From assembly GCF_000027005.1 (NCBI RefSeq), contig NC_012964.1:1116001-1180000 (forward strand): a DNA stretch of 64,000 nt. The letters are read 5' to 3'. Position 1 is the first letter of the stretch; the number at the start of each line of letters is the position of its first letter. The notes beneath the pieces were generated by a model. The model was not told where the DNA came from and did no database searches. It saw only the letters and a program-made list of their open reading frames with translations. The stretch comes from Komagataella phaffii GS115 (Eukaryota > Ascomycota > Pichiomycetes > Pichiales > Pichiaceae). Shown here one piece after another: positions 8,542 to 19,425 of the stretch. The translations under genes and the position numbers were made by a program.

Positions 8542-11500
8542 ATGGCTAAGAAGAAGTCTAAAAAGGCTGAATCCCCACAGCCAGAAGCTGCTGCAACTAC
8601 TAGATCTAGAGAATCTAGGGAAGAAGCGGAGAAAAAAAGGAAAGCCAACCGGCTTTTGGTCACTAATAGTAGCACCTGGACGGGGAAACTGCCTGTGAAT
8701 CTTTTGCATGAGCATATTCAGAAGAGAAAATGGAATAAGCCGGAATACGATATGAAGAGAGTGAAAGATGGCTTTATTGCTGTAGTCACTTTAAGCTGGG
8801 AGAATCCTAAAACGAGAGAGACATTGAGAATCAGGTTTGAGCCTATTAAAGAAGTCGTTGAACCTCAGGAAACTCCTCTAGAGGCAAGACATTTTGCTGC
8901 AACCTACTGTCTTCATAGACTCGCATTTAGTAAAAATATACATATGGTGCTACCTAATAACCATAAGGATTTTTGGAAGGACCTTGAAAGCTATAGAAAG
9001 GACATGGAAAAGAATAAACCTTACAAATACAAATATGAATACACAGAAGAACCATTTCAAATGCTATTGGAAAAAAGGAAAGATGAAGCAGAAGCTCAAA
9101 AACAAAAAGAGAAAGAAGCTAATAATCCGCAGAAACTAAAGATAGATAGAAGCAAAAAGATTCCTGTTAACTACTCCACAAGAAATGAGGTAACGTTTCC
9201 CAGAAAGGTTTGGGAACAGTCACCGTTGCTGGATCTCGGCTTTGCTTTTAGAAGGAAGATCGAAAAACTGCTGAGCGGAAGCTGGCAGAAGCTATTTGAA
9301 GATAAAAAAGCTTCAAGGCCCGAGTATGTTGACAGCTTAACGTTCTTAGGATTTAGAAACGCCCATATTGAGGAATGTTTACTGTACACAAATAACTTCA
9401 ATAACTCACTAGAATGGCTTTTATTCAATGTTCCGGAGGATGATTTGCCTCCTTTTTTTCAACGCGATGAAAGAGACTCTACTGTTGAGATTAAGCTGAG
9501 CATTGACTCCAAAAAGGATAATATAATCAAAAGACTAAAAGCCGGTGGCTTCGATGAGGAACAAGTGATGGAATGCTACCGGTCAGATGAAGTTGATGCC
9601 GCTATTGCTCTAACATACGAGTTGGTAAAATATGAACCACCAACAACTGAAGCATCTGATGACCTCAACATTTGGGAGGAAGAAATTGAAGCAATCACCA
9701 GCATTATTGAAGATCGAATCAAAAAGACTGGCGATAATATTGTGGAATTTGAATTGGATTTGGAGAATTGTTCCCAGTGTTTTATACTACGAGTTTTCAA
9801 ATCACCTGGCTACCCTTCAACTCTCCCCGGTATCCACATTCTGACTCCAAATGAGAAAGTAGCCAATTATATCAAACAATCGATCATTCAACAACTGGTA
9901 GCATACTTACAGGAGAACTCCATAATTGGAGACCAAATGTTGTACTCCATGTTTTCATGGTTAGAGGAGAATATTAGCAAGATCATAGAGAATCCTGGTC
10001 CTTTGATAAAGGACGATATTTTCGTTACCGATGCACAAATAGCATCCGTAACTGGCAAGTCTAAGAGCAAAAATAAACAGAGAAAGAAGCATACTGACGT
10101 AAGCAGGATTAAAGCTGATTACGAACAAAGAGTTGGTCTCATTGATCTTGAATCAAGGACAAAGCTGCCTGCTTGGTCCCACAGAAATCGAATGGTGGAA
10201 ATTTTAGAGGAGAACGAAATCGTATTGGTAACTGGTGAAACGGGTTCCGGAAAATCAACACAAATTGTTCAGTTCCTTTTGGATCACATGAATGCTCAAA
10301 ATGACTTTTCATCGCAGATTATTTGTACACAGCCACGAAGAATTTCAGCCATTGGACTGGCTGAGAGAGTTTCAGAGGAAAGATCTGACAAATGTGGCAA
10401 GGAAACCGGTTACATCATTCGTGGGGAAAACAACACTGGCAAACTCACTAGGATAACATTTGTCACCACTGGTGTTTTATTGAGAATGATGCAAAGCTTG
10501 TTAAAAGACGATGATTCCTCTTTCGACCTAGATCAAATCAGATATATATTAGTTGATGAGGTTCATGAACGTTCAATTGACAGTGATTTTTTGCTGATGA
10601 TTCTGAAAAAGGTCAGAAGAAAGTTCCCAAATCTAAAGATTATTCTCATGTCTGCCACAATTGATATCAGCATATTTTCCAAAATTCTTCAAAGTTGATG
10701 TGGCACATACTCATATTGAAGGAAGAACTTACCCTATCAAAGACTTTTATCTTGACGAGGTTATCAACCTTATCGATTACAAAATTGAGAGAAACAACGA
10801 GCTGGTAACCCCAAATCCTAACTCAGATTTTTTCAAGTATAGACCTTTGGACCTTGATCTAATTGCTAAACTGGTTTTTAAGATCGATTCCCAGCTGAAC
10901 AGTTCTGGATCAATCCTGGTTTTCCTTCCTGGTGCTATGGAGATTAATAGTTGTATTCGAAAATTGAAATCGGCTTTCAATGAAGGATCTCTTTGGGCCC
11001 TTCCTCTACATTCTGCTCTATCTTCCAAAGATCAAAAAAAAGTATTCCAGAAACCTCCAAAAGGTGCTAGGAAAGTTGTGCTTTCTACAAATATAGCAGA
11101 AACTTCCATCACCATTCCGGATGCTGTGGTAGTCATCGATTCAGGAAGAGTCAAAACAAATGTTTATGATACCAAATTTCATTCGACTAAGCTTATTGAA
11201 ACATTGTGCTCCAAAGCAGAGGCGACGCAACGAAGAGGTAGGGCTGGACGTGTGACAAGCGGACTCTGTTATAAACTCTATTCGAAAGAAACCGAACTGG
11301 AAAATATGCGTGACCATCCAGTACCAGAAATTATGCGAACCAGACTTGAATCCATTTATCTGATTGTGAAGTCTATGGGTATATCAGATGCAAGGGAATT
11401 TTTGAAAACCGGTATTGACTCTCCTGATGACAACTTACTGGATAACGCTAAACAGTTCTTGCATGACATCGGAGCTGTCTCCGAAGATAAGCTCACTCAC

Positions 11501-12574
11501 CTGGGTGAGTATCTTTCTATGTTGCCCGTAGACCTTCACTCTGGTAAGTTAATTATTTTCGGTACATTGTTGGGAGCCTTGGAGACAAGTTTGACATTAG
11601 CTGCCATCGCAACTACCGGTAATCCGTTCATTGAGAATAAGGAAAATGTGAGGGCGGTGAAACGATCATTTGCAAACGGTAAAGGAGATTTGATGGCAAT
11701 AGTGGAAGCTTATGTTCAGTACTCCAACCTGCATACATCGCCTTATAAGTGGTGCGAACAAAACTGTCTGTCTCCAATGGTATTGAAAGACATTTCCTCT
11801 ACAAGAGATCACTATTTATCTATTTTGGAAGATATTGGATTCATTCCCCTGAACTATACAAGGGATCATCAAGTGCTGAACAGAAATGATTCTGATTTCA
11901 AAATAGTCAGTTCTATTATAACGGCCTCCTTCTACCCAAATATTGCAAAGGTAAACTACCCTGAGCTAAAGTACCTAAAGAGTTCTGCGGGTACGATTGC
12001 ACGTGAAGCAGATGCTAGAGAAACCAAGCTCTTCATGAAAAATCAAAACTATACCATAGGTTCAGAGGCTCTACCTTCAAATCGCTGTTTTATTCACCCA
12101 GGATCAAGTCTATTCGCAACATCCGATGCGGTGTCATCAGTAGCAGAACTTCAACTTTTTGACAAGACTGATATTGATTCATCCAAAATAGGTTCAGCTA
12201 AGCTTCCTTCACAATTGCACTCAGACTTCGCTGTGTATCGTTCTTCCCAGGTCTCGGTTCGGGATCAAAACACGAAGATTTATTTGAGAGATATAACCCC
12301 AACTTCGAGTTTGTCTGTCACATTATTTGGTGGGAAGATCACTTATAACCTGAATACCATTCTTGCAGGTCGAAAGTCCCCTGGTATTGTAATAGACTCA
12401 TGGATTCCAATAGTGACTTGGTCCAAGAATGGAGTCTTACTTCACCGGCTAAGAATAGCTTTGGATGAAGCCATCAAGGTCAGATTGTCTAAAGCTGCTT
12501 ATAATCATGTACAAAATGGAGGTGACAATGTCCTCGGATTAGTTGAGGAACTTATTAAAAACTTTAGATATTAG
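8542..12574 (+). pseudogene. DExH-box RNA helicase of YLR419W/DHX29-DHX57 type, disrupted by a one-base frameshift
   Basis: Two frames make one helicase. The first runs from the ATG at 8542 to a stop at 10696-10698. The second is open from about 10661 to 12574, one base out of phase. Together they encode about 1343 residues. The order is: lysine-rich N-terminus, UBA-like segment (about 255-300), RWD domain (about 380-490), RecA1 with Walker A GETGSGKST (about 562) and DEVH box (about 670), then SAT. The frame breaks at the A4 run 10681-10684. RecA2 follows, with QRRGRAGR (motif VI), ratchet and OB-fold regions. With one A fewer the protein reads through as SKFFKVD, as expected for the family. 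It may be a real mutation, strain variation or a sequencing error. The family is linked to ribosome and translation functions. The stop lies 5 bases from that of convergent APC2. Confidence 0.85.
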
Positions 12575-12579
12575 CATCG

Positions 12580-14700
12580 TTACTTCTTTAATTTATACTT
12601 ATCACCGTTCACTTCTAGTTTCTCCTCTTCGATGCAGGAATGCAGATATAGCTCCAGCTGCTTTTCCGTAGCATTGTAAGGAGTCTCCTGGGGAACTAAC
12701 ATTTTCAGGAAAGAATGCATCTGGCTGAGAGCAGTAGGTCCCAGATTAGTCAACATTCCGACGATAAATGGCCAATACTTTTGCATTGTTTCTGCCAATT
12801 CTTCCTGATCATTATGATCATGCGCATTCGTGTCCTCAGATACACCCGATTCCTGCTCTTCGAAGGATGTGACGGATGACCAGACTGATCCGCTTTGCTG
12901 AAGAATATTCTTTTGACGCCAGAATTGCAAATTCTTTTGCAAAAGAGCAATATCCATCTGCAATTCTTCTGATAATTTCTCTATCTCCCAGCTTATTCGG
13001 CTAGAATCATCTGCGGAAAACTTCAGAATCACCGCAGCTTTGTCGGGCGTTACCGTAAAGCTTCTGGTCTGATCATTCACGTCTATGGATAACGTGACTC
13101 TACCCTGGGAGTGAATTGGCTCGATAGATCTCTCAGGCTTGACCGTTGAGAACTCCTTCACATAATTTTCTATGCTGTTGGATACCTCAAGTGGCAAAAG
13201 GAACCTATCCTTTTCAAGCTGTGGCCAGAATAAATGGGATATGATTGACGAATGAAGGTTTTCCGGTATTGTGGCACAATTCTTATGTATTTTTCTATCA
13301 ATGATTTTACTATCATTCACATCTTTGATCATCACATTTAGTGAATTAAACTCGTTCTCGCCAAACCTTACTTTAAGCAAATCAATCTTATGAGAGATAT
13401 CAGCAAAGTCGTAACTTGTAAGATCTAAAAGCTGTGATGAAATAATTGATACGAATTCATTTACAAAAACATTTTTCGAATCAAAGATGGAAATTAAGGA
13501 TTCAATGATATCACTAATCTTGTTCTTCTTGAAATCTGGAAGTGCTTCACTAGGGTCTGGCACCCAATGTAGGTCTCTCAAATCATGGATAAAGTGAGTT
13601 TCAGCTAATGGGGGTTTGGAGAGCTCTTTGGAAAGCTGACCGAGCTCATTTGAATTCTCGTCAAGTAGTGCTTTCACGATTCTCTTGACTGTATCATCCC
13701 GGTCTCTCAAATAGTGCTTTATGGGCCTGCAGACCTTGTCTAAAAGAACGCCTCTAGGGTCAAGCTTCAGGAAGGCTTTAATGACCAACAGGTAGAACGA
13801 TATTATAGTGCTAGTGTTGATACCAGCATGTAGTAGTCTCTCTTGGCACAGTTTTGTGAAGTAGGAAACTAAGTGTTCACGAACATGGGTGTGAATAAGA
13901 CAATTCTTCATCTCTTCTAGGCAAGGTTCTGCTATGTCAAAATTTTCAACAATATCAAACGACTCATTTATTCTGATGGTGATTAGTTCATCATATATGA
14001 CTTGGATCCAACTGTCGGCCCTGAAGCTGTTTGGGTCGATAATCCGATAAATTCTGGGCAGAAGCCATTCATATAGCCAGCTTCTCAATTCGGGAAGAAC
14101 GTAGTGATCCCATTTGCCTCCATAAGTAATATTAATATAGCTGGCAAGTTTAGCTCTTATCAATTGGACTGTAAGTTCTCCAAGATAGTCACCCATGTGT
14201 ATCAGTTTCATAGCCTTGAACGCTCTTTCTTCTTCGTAAGAGTCCTGACCGTTTAACACAATTAAGATCATAGACTCAAGATCTTTCTCCAAAGTAGGAC
14301 ATTCCCGGATAGTCCTTTGTAGTACTGCGTTTGTGGCTCGCTCAACAGCAGATCTGTCGTTCTCATCAAGATTCATGCACCTTACAATTTCAACCACTTT
14401 CCTGTTGACAGCCTTGACAGCCCTCAAACGGTTGTAAAGAGAACCATCAACCACAATTGGATATCTTCTAAACACTCTCAAGAATAATTCCCGGAGATGG
14501 GGCCCACTTGAGTGTTGATTATTTAAGCTTCGAAGACTTGTACGAATACGCAAAGGTGGATCTTTAGTGCTCCCTTGACACTCCAACGACTGATTTATCC
14601 ACTCTTTTACCAGCTCCCAGTCTTGCTGAAGATCGGGCAAAACATTTTCGGACTGAAACACGCTCAAGAATGCGCTTCTATCCAATGGTCTTAGTGACAT
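12580..14700 (-). CDS. APC2: Apc2, cullin-like subunit of the anaphase-promoting complex
   Basis: From the ATG at 14700 the protein has 706 residues. The N-terminal two-thirds is helical cullin-repeat-like sequence. A cullin homology region follows (LNVMIKDVNDSKIIDRKIH and the HLFWPQLEKDRFLLP block). It ends with the Apc2-specific winged-helix domain (YWPFIVGMLTNLGPTALSQMHSFLKML...ELYLHSCIEEEKLEVNGDKYKLKK). Apc2 binds the RING protein Apc11 and forms the catalytic core of this E3 ubiquitin ligase, which degrades securin and cyclins in mitosis. The neighbours DCN1 and DIP2 follow it in the same order as S. cerevisiae YLR127C-YLR128W-YLR129W. It is convergent with the helicase gene, 5 bases apart. 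Confidence 0.93.
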   Translation of the reverse strand: MSLRPLDRSAFLSVFQSENVLPDLQQDWELVKEWINQSLECQGSTKDPPLRIRTSLRSLNNQHSSGPHLRELFLRVFRRYPIVVDGSLYNRLRAVKAVNRKVVEIVRCMNLDENDRSAVERATNAVLQRTIRECPTLEKDLESMILIVLNGQDSYEEERAFKAMKLIHMGDYLGELTVQLIRAKLASYINITYGGKWDHYVLPELRSWLYEWLLPRIYRIIDPNSFRADSWIQVIYDELITIRINESFDIVENFDIAEPCLEEMKNCLIHTHVREHLVSYFTKLCQERLLHAGINTSTIISFYLLVIKAFLKLDPRGVLLDKVCRPIKHYLRDRDDTVKRIVKALLDENSNELGQLSKELSKPPLAETHFIHDLRDLHWVPDPSEALPDFKKNKISDIIESLISIFDSKNVFVNEFVSIISSQLLDLTSYDFADISHKIDLLKVRFGENEFNSLNVMIKDVNDSKIIDRKIHKNCATIPENLHSSIISHLFWPQLEKDRFLLPLEVSNSIENYVKEFSTVKPERSIEPIHSQGRVTLSIDVNDQTRSFTVTPDKAAVILKFSADDSSRISWEIEKLSEELQMDIALLQKNLQFWRQKNILQQSGSVWSSVTSFEEQESGVSEDTNAHDHNDQEELAETMQKYWPFIVGMLTNLGPTALSQMHSFLKMLVPQETPYNATEKQLELYLHSCIEEEKLEVNGDKYKLKK

Positions 14701-14948
14701 TACCACAATCTCCCCCTCCAGATAAAGGGAAAAGAAGGGTAAACAGCAGATTCGAGAAGATCAGTAGAGGGACAGATAAGTCACTAGGTGGGAAACGAGA
14801 GAAAAATAAATCCAGATAAAGTATGTCTGTGGTGAATGTGGCTTAGGAATTCATACATTTATTCATTTAGTCTTAGAAAGGGTGAATGGTCTGCTTGACA
14901 GTCAATAATACTGTGACGGCGCGTGCATGTAAATCAAAAAAACAAAAT

Positions 14949-14954
14949 AAAAAA
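14949..14954 (-). terminator. RNA polymerase III T-tract terminator for tRNA-Leu
   Basis: A run of six A on the plus strand (T6 on the transcribed minus strand) begins 3 bases past the tRNA 3' end, followed by further T-rich sequence. This is the expected Pol III stop signal. Confidence 0.8.
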
Positions 14955-14957
14955 TAA

Positions 14958-15041
14958 TGAAGGATGCGAGGTTCGAACTCGCGCGGACAACCGTCCAGCA
15001 GATCTTAAGTCTGCCGCCTTAGACCACTCGGCCAACCCTCC
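14958..15041 (-). tRNA. tRNA-Leu (anticodon UAA)
   Basis: The 84-base minus-strand gene folds as a class II tRNA. The 7-bp acceptor pairs GGAGGGT with ATCCTTC, including two G-U pairs. The D-arm/A-box is TGGCCGAGTGG. The anticodon loop is CTTAAGA with anticodon TAA at 15005-15007. A long variable arm typical of leucine tRNA follows, and the T-arm/B-box is GAGTTCGAACC. There is no intron and CCA is not encoded. It sits between the divergent APC2 and DCN1 genes. Confidence 0.95.
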
Positions 15042-15217
15042 AATGGTTGAAACATATTGATATTGCATCTTTTTGTCAGGTTTTGGTAAATTCTTTTTCG
15101 CGAGATTTATCAATTATAAGTCACCAAATTGTCCAAACAAGTTGACATTGGATAAATAGTAAAACTAGATTCTTTGTTGGCGCATATAAGTTTCCTTTTC
15201 TCAACGAAAATAAACCC

Positions 15218-15991
15218 ATGGCACCCAGATCTGTTCAAAAGTTAGTTGAGTCATTCAAAGAAGTGACTGATCTTAGAGATTCTGAGGCTACAGCTTGGCT
15301 CACCAAGTATAAATGGAATCTTGAAGATGCTGTAGAAGCTTACTTGACTCAGACCTCGATGAACTCCCAAGGCCAAAACTTCCTCACACAGGAACAGAAA
15401 GGAAGTCTGATCAGCCTATTCAATAAATATAAGCAAGATGGCGAGGACTACATTGGTATTGACGGTACGATCCAGTATATCGAAGACCTGGAGTTTGAAG
15501 TTGAAGATCCAGTGGTGTTAGCTCTGGCAGAGTTTTTAGAATCGACACAAATGGGAGTTTTTGAAAGAGCAAAGTTCGTAAATAACTGGGAAAAGGCGGG
15601 GATATCTTCGATACATGAAATGAGACAGAAAGTATTGGAATTTCAAAGGTCTTTAGAGAATGATGAACAGTTTCTGAAGAAAGTGTACGATTTTACTTTC
15701 AAGTTTCTATTGGACAACAACCAAAGAACCCTACTAAAAGATACTGCTGTAGAATATTGGAAGCTCTTACTATCCCACTATTTTGGCGAGGAAAAGATGA
15801 GTCAATGGTGTCAGTTTATCAATGATGAGTGGCAATTTGCAATCACTAAAGATCAATGGCAGATGCTTTTTCTGTTTATGAGTGAATGGAATCAGAAAGA
15901 TAACTTTATCGAATCATATGATGAAAATGCAGCCTGGCCTTCGATGATGGACACTTTCGTCGAATATTTACGAGCAAAAACGAGCAGTTAG
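15218..15991 (+). CDS. DCN1: Dcn1, NEDD8/Rub1 E3 ligase for cullins
   Basis: This 257-residue protein has an N-terminal UBA-like domain (about residues 5-45: VQKLVESFKEVTDLRDSEAT) and a C-terminal PONY/DCUN1 domain (about 60-250). The domain shows YKQDGEDYIGIDGTIQYIEDL, the helical core, and the closing WQMLLLF-like and WPSMMDTFVEY motifs that form the cullin-binding pocket. Dcn1 promotes Rub1/NEDD8 transfer from Ubc12 to cullins. No intron is needed here: the ATG at 15218 opens the full protein. Its place between APC2 and DIP2 is conserved. Confidence 0.94.
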   Translation: MAPRSVQKLVESFKEVTDLRDSEATAWLTKYKWNLEDAVEAYLTQTSMNSQGQNFLTQEQKGSLISLFNKYKQDGEDYIGIDGTIQYIEDLEFEVEDPVVLALAEFLESTQMGVFERAKFVNNWEKAGISSIHEMRQKVLEFQRSLENDEQFLKKVYDFTFKFLLDNNQRTLLKDTAVEYWKLLLSHYFGEEKMSQWCQFINDEWQFAITKDQWQMLFLFMSEWNQKDNFIESYDENAAWPSMMDTFVEYLRAKTSS

Positions 15992-16184
15992 GATGAAGAG
16001 TTTTGCAGCTAATGAAAGTATGATTAAAGCATAAAGAGGGTCCGAGTAATTCATGTATTGTAATCCAATCCCGTATATCATTGGAATCTGTCCTTACATA
16101 ATCTAAATTTTTCAGTCATGTGACTCGAAATTTTTTCTTCTTTAATTTTCTACTGCTAATCTACACTCTCTAATATCAACTACC

Positions 16185-19007
16185 ATGGTCAAGTCATATC
16201 AAAGATATGAACTCGGCAAATCATTTGGAGTGATCAGTTCAGATAGCAATATTGTGTATCTTCCTCAAAAGAAATCCACGGGAAAAGTCATCACCGGTGG
16301 ATTGGAAGACATTTTGGTATGGGACATTAAGACTGGTGAGCTCTCTCAGAAACTGCATGATGGAATACCAATTGGAGCAGCTGATGCCTCTGTCAGTGGC
16401 GCTCCCAGCCAAGTTGTTAGACTGGAGTACCACCATAATAACAATATTGTTGCTGCTGGTTATAGTGATGGAAGTATAAAGATTTGGGATCTCACATCTG
16501 GAACTGTAGTAATGAGTCTCCAAGGTCACAGGTCTGCCGTGACGATTCTAGTATTCGATCGAAGCGGCACAAGACTTGTAAGTGGTTCCAGAGACTCTAC
16601 TATGATTGTTTGGGATCTGGTGGGAGAAACTGGTCTTTTCAAGTTGAAAGGCCACAAGAATGAGATCACTGGTCTCCTTCTACTTGATGGAACAGAAGCC
16701 AAAGATGACGAAGAAATGGAAGATTGGCTCGTTAGTGTCAGCAAGGATGGTTTGATAAAACTTTGGGATTTAAAAGCACAGCAATGTATTGAAACACATG
16801 TGGCTCATAGCGGAGAATGTTGGTCTTTGGGTATCGATATTGAGCGCAGGATAATCATTACCACTGGTACAGAGAACAAATGTAAAGTCTGGACTCTTGA
16901 TTTGGATGCTCCTAATAAGGTTAGTGAAAGGGGATTATTTGAGAAAAAGAGCAAGCAAAGAGGTCTCACAACTTCGTTCAAGACCATTAGAGGAAACAGC
17001 TTTTTCTTTATTCAGAATGCTGATAGAACCGTGGAGATTTTCCGATTAAGAAGCGATGCTGAAATTCAAAAAGCTGTGACTAAGAGAACTAGGACATTGA
17101 AAGAAAAAGGTTTGGATGAGGATGAAGTTGAAGAGAATTTGAAGTCGGGTGACATTAATAGATTGATACAAAATTTTGCCACAGTTAGAAGTATGGCTAA
17201 AATACGGAATTGTACCTGGACTGAAAAAGCTGATCTCTTGATCTCTTTGAATAATAACAGTGTTGAGTACTATACTGTTTCTCTGCCTGAAAATGTTAAG
17301 AAGCACCAATCCACTGATATGATCTACAAAAAGGCCCACTCCGTGGAAGCCTTTGGCCATCGTACTGATATTAGATTTATGGATATCAGCGATGATGGCA
17401 AATTATTGACTACGGCATCCAATGGACTGTTAAAGGTCTGGAATGTCAATTCTCTTAACTGCATAAGAACTTTTGAATGTGGATACGGACTTGTTGTGAA
17501 ATTTTTACCTGGTGGGGCATTATTAGTGCTAGGAACTAGAGAAGGTAACCTGGAATTATATGATTTGGCAAGTTCTACTGTTTTGGACTCTATCCAGGCA
17601 CATGAAGGTGCACTGTATCAACTCGATATTACTCCCGATGGTAAATCAGTAATCACTGGAGGTGCTGATAAGCAAGTTAAAAAGTGGGATATCAAACTTG
17701 AAATGGTTGAAGTTCTGGGATCGAAAGAGAAAGTGGCTTCTATGTCCTTGGTCAATTCTAGAAACATGGAAATGAACGACGAGATCTTAGCTGTCAAGGT
17801 TAGTCCTGATCAGCAGCTTTTGGCTGTTTCTACCACAGACAACTGTGTCAGGGTTTTTTATCTTGATACGTTAAAATTCTTCTTGAACCTTTATGGCCAC
17901 AAACTTCCTGTTCTCTCTATAGACATTTCTCAGGACAACAAAATTATCATTACTTCTTCTGCCGATAAGAACATCAAGATTTGGGGTTTGGACTTTGGAG
18001 ACTGTCACAAATCCATTTTCGGGCACCAAGATTCTATCATGAGTGTACGGTTTATCAGCAATACTCATCATTTTATTACTACTTCTAAGGATGGAATGGT
18101 TAAGTACTGGGATGGTGATAAGTTTGAGTGTATTCAAAAACTTGCAGCACATCAGTCTGAAGTATGGTGCAGCGCGGTTTCTTTGGATGGTTCCTTTTTT
18201 GTCACTGCTTCTCATGATCATAGTATAAGAATTTGGGAGGAAACCAACGATGAGGTATTCATACAGGAGGAAAGAGAGAAGGAAATGGACGAGCAATACG
18301 AAGAAACCTTATTGGCATCTTTGGAAGAAGACGAGGATTCCCTGGCCAAGAGAAAAGAGGAAATCGATGAAGTTACTGGAGTCACCAAACAAACAATGGA
18401 ATCTCTGAAGGCTGGTGAAAAACTCATGGAAGCATTGGACTTGGGAACTAAAGAACTCGACGCTCAAGAAGAATATGAGCAGACTCTTGCTGCTTTCCAA
18501 CTGAAGAAGACTTTGAACCAACCAATAAAGCCTACTCCCAACACTATCTTGGTCGTCAAGAAAATGACTCCTGCTGAATACGTTTTGAGTATTGTACTTG
18601 CCATCAAAGCCTCCCAATTAGAAGATGCGCTACTAGTCTTGCCCTTCTCATACACAATCAAGCTTTTCAGGTTTATCCAGATTTGGACTGATTCAGAAAA
18701 TGGATCAAAAAATATTGTCAACTTATCTACCATTTCAAGATTGGTCTTCACTCTAGTTAGAAACAACTGTAAGGAGCTGATTTCCCAAAAGGAAGATAAG
18801 ATAAATCAATTGATTATTTCTGTTAGGGATCAGTTAAGGAAGCAATTGTCTCTGAGTGTCGACGACATTGGATACAATGTCGAAGGACTTAAGTTCTTGA
18901 AAGCTCAGTGGAAGTTGGCTCATTCTACAGAGTTCATCGACGAAGAGGAACAAAAACGGTACGAGGAAAAGCATGTCCAAAAAAGAGTGTACCAGACGGT
19001 AGAATAA
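16185..19007 (+). CDS. DIP2: Dip2/Utp12, WD40 protein of the U3 snoRNP (SSU processome)
   Basis: This 940-residue protein carries two consecutive WD40 propellers (about residues 10-370 and 390-690), with many GH...WD repeats such as GHRSAVTILVFDRSGTRLVSGSRDSTMIVWD and GHQDSIMSVRFISNTHHFITTSKDGMVKYWD. A charged coiled-coil linker follows (EEREKEMDEQYEETLL), then the C-terminal Utp12 domain (about 780-900: AEYVLSIVLAIKASQLEDALLVLPF). Dip2 is part of the UTP-B subcomplex needed for early 18S rRNA processing in the nucleolus. Length matches the yeast protein closely. Confidence 0.95.
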   Translation: MVKSYQRYELGKSFGVISSDSNIVYLPQKKSTGKVITGGLEDILVWDIKTGELSQKLHDGIPIGAADASVSGAPSQVVRLEYHHNNNIVAAGYSDGSIKIWDLTSGTVVMSLQGHRSAVTILVFDRSGTRLVSGSRDSTMIVWDLVGETGLFKLKGHKNEITGLLLLDGTEAKDDEEMEDWLVSVSKDGLIKLWDLKAQQCIETHVAHSGECWSLGIDIERRIIITTGTENKCKVWTLDLDAPNKVSERGLFEKKSKQRGLTTSFKTIRGNSFFFIQNADRTVEIFRLRSDAEIQKAVTKRTRTLKEKGLDEDEVEENLKSGDINRLIQNFATVRSMAKIRNCTWTEKADLLISLNNNSVEYYTVSLPENVKKHQSTDMIYKKAHSVEAFGHRTDIRFMDISDDGKLLTTASNGLLKVWNVNSLNCIRTFECGYGLVVKFLPGGALLVLGTREGNLELYDLASSTVLDSIQAHEGALYQLDITPDGKSVITGGADKQVKKWDIKLEMVEVLGSKEKVASMSLVNSRNMEMNDEILAVKVSPDQQLLAVSTTDNCVRVFYLDTLKFFLNLYGHKLPVLSIDISQDNKIIITSSADKNIKIWGLDFGDCHKSIFGHQDSIMSVRFISNTHHFITTSKDGMVKYWDGDKFECIQKLAAHQSEVWCSAVSLDGSFFVTASHDHSIRIWEETNDEVFIQEEREKEMDEQYEETLLASLEEDEDSLAKRKEEIDEVTGVTKQTMESLKAGEKLMEALDLGTKELDAQEEYEQTLAAFQLKKTLNQPIKPTPNTILVVKKMTPAEYVLSIVLAIKASQLEDALLVLPFSYTIKLFRFIQIWTDSENGSKNIVNLSTISRLVFTLVRNNCKELISQKEDKINQLIISVRDQLRKQLSLSVDDIGYNVEGLKFLKAQWKLAHSTEFIDEEEQKRYEEKHVQKRVYQTVE

Positions 19008-19425
19008 TAGTTCACTTTGCATTTTCAATATATACCAACTGATTCACATTATCAATCAAGCTCACTTCTTAATAGTACATAGAGCCTACCACAGCACAGA
19101 TATCCCAATTGACAAGTACCTATGATATCCGATACTCGATCGCAAGTGGTACATGTAGTACATAGTTCAACCGTTCAGCTGAAAAGACCCTTAGTCATCT
19201 CTCGTTCATTCCGGTTTCTTGTGTGATAATCTGTGCATATTGCCGTACTGGCCATAGAGGGTGACAAATCTCCCTCTATTCTATTACATTAAACGGTACA
19301 GTCTAGTTACTTCTATTTATACATGATGCCCATCTCCAACGGTAGCCAGAAGCCCTTATCATTAGTCATTTGCGTAATCTGAAGACACGATAAAAAAGTG
19401 GTACTATTATTCTTACTGTGTGGTA
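19008..19425. other. Convergent intergenic region with a hairpin
   Basis: A 418-base gap between the 3' ends of DIP2 and the minus-strand gene at 19426-20013. It holds a perfect 8-bp stem (19254-19261 ATAGAGGG with 19272-19279 CCCTCTAT, 10-base loop) and AT-rich sequence. No coding sequence or clear RNA gene is seen. Confidence 0.5.

Noticed and set aside
10676..10698. Programmed +1 frameshifting in the helicase gene
   Set aside because: The site (TCC AAA A TTC) does not resemble known yeast +1 sites such as CUU-AGG-C, and a single extra A explains it more simply. Kept only as a remote option.
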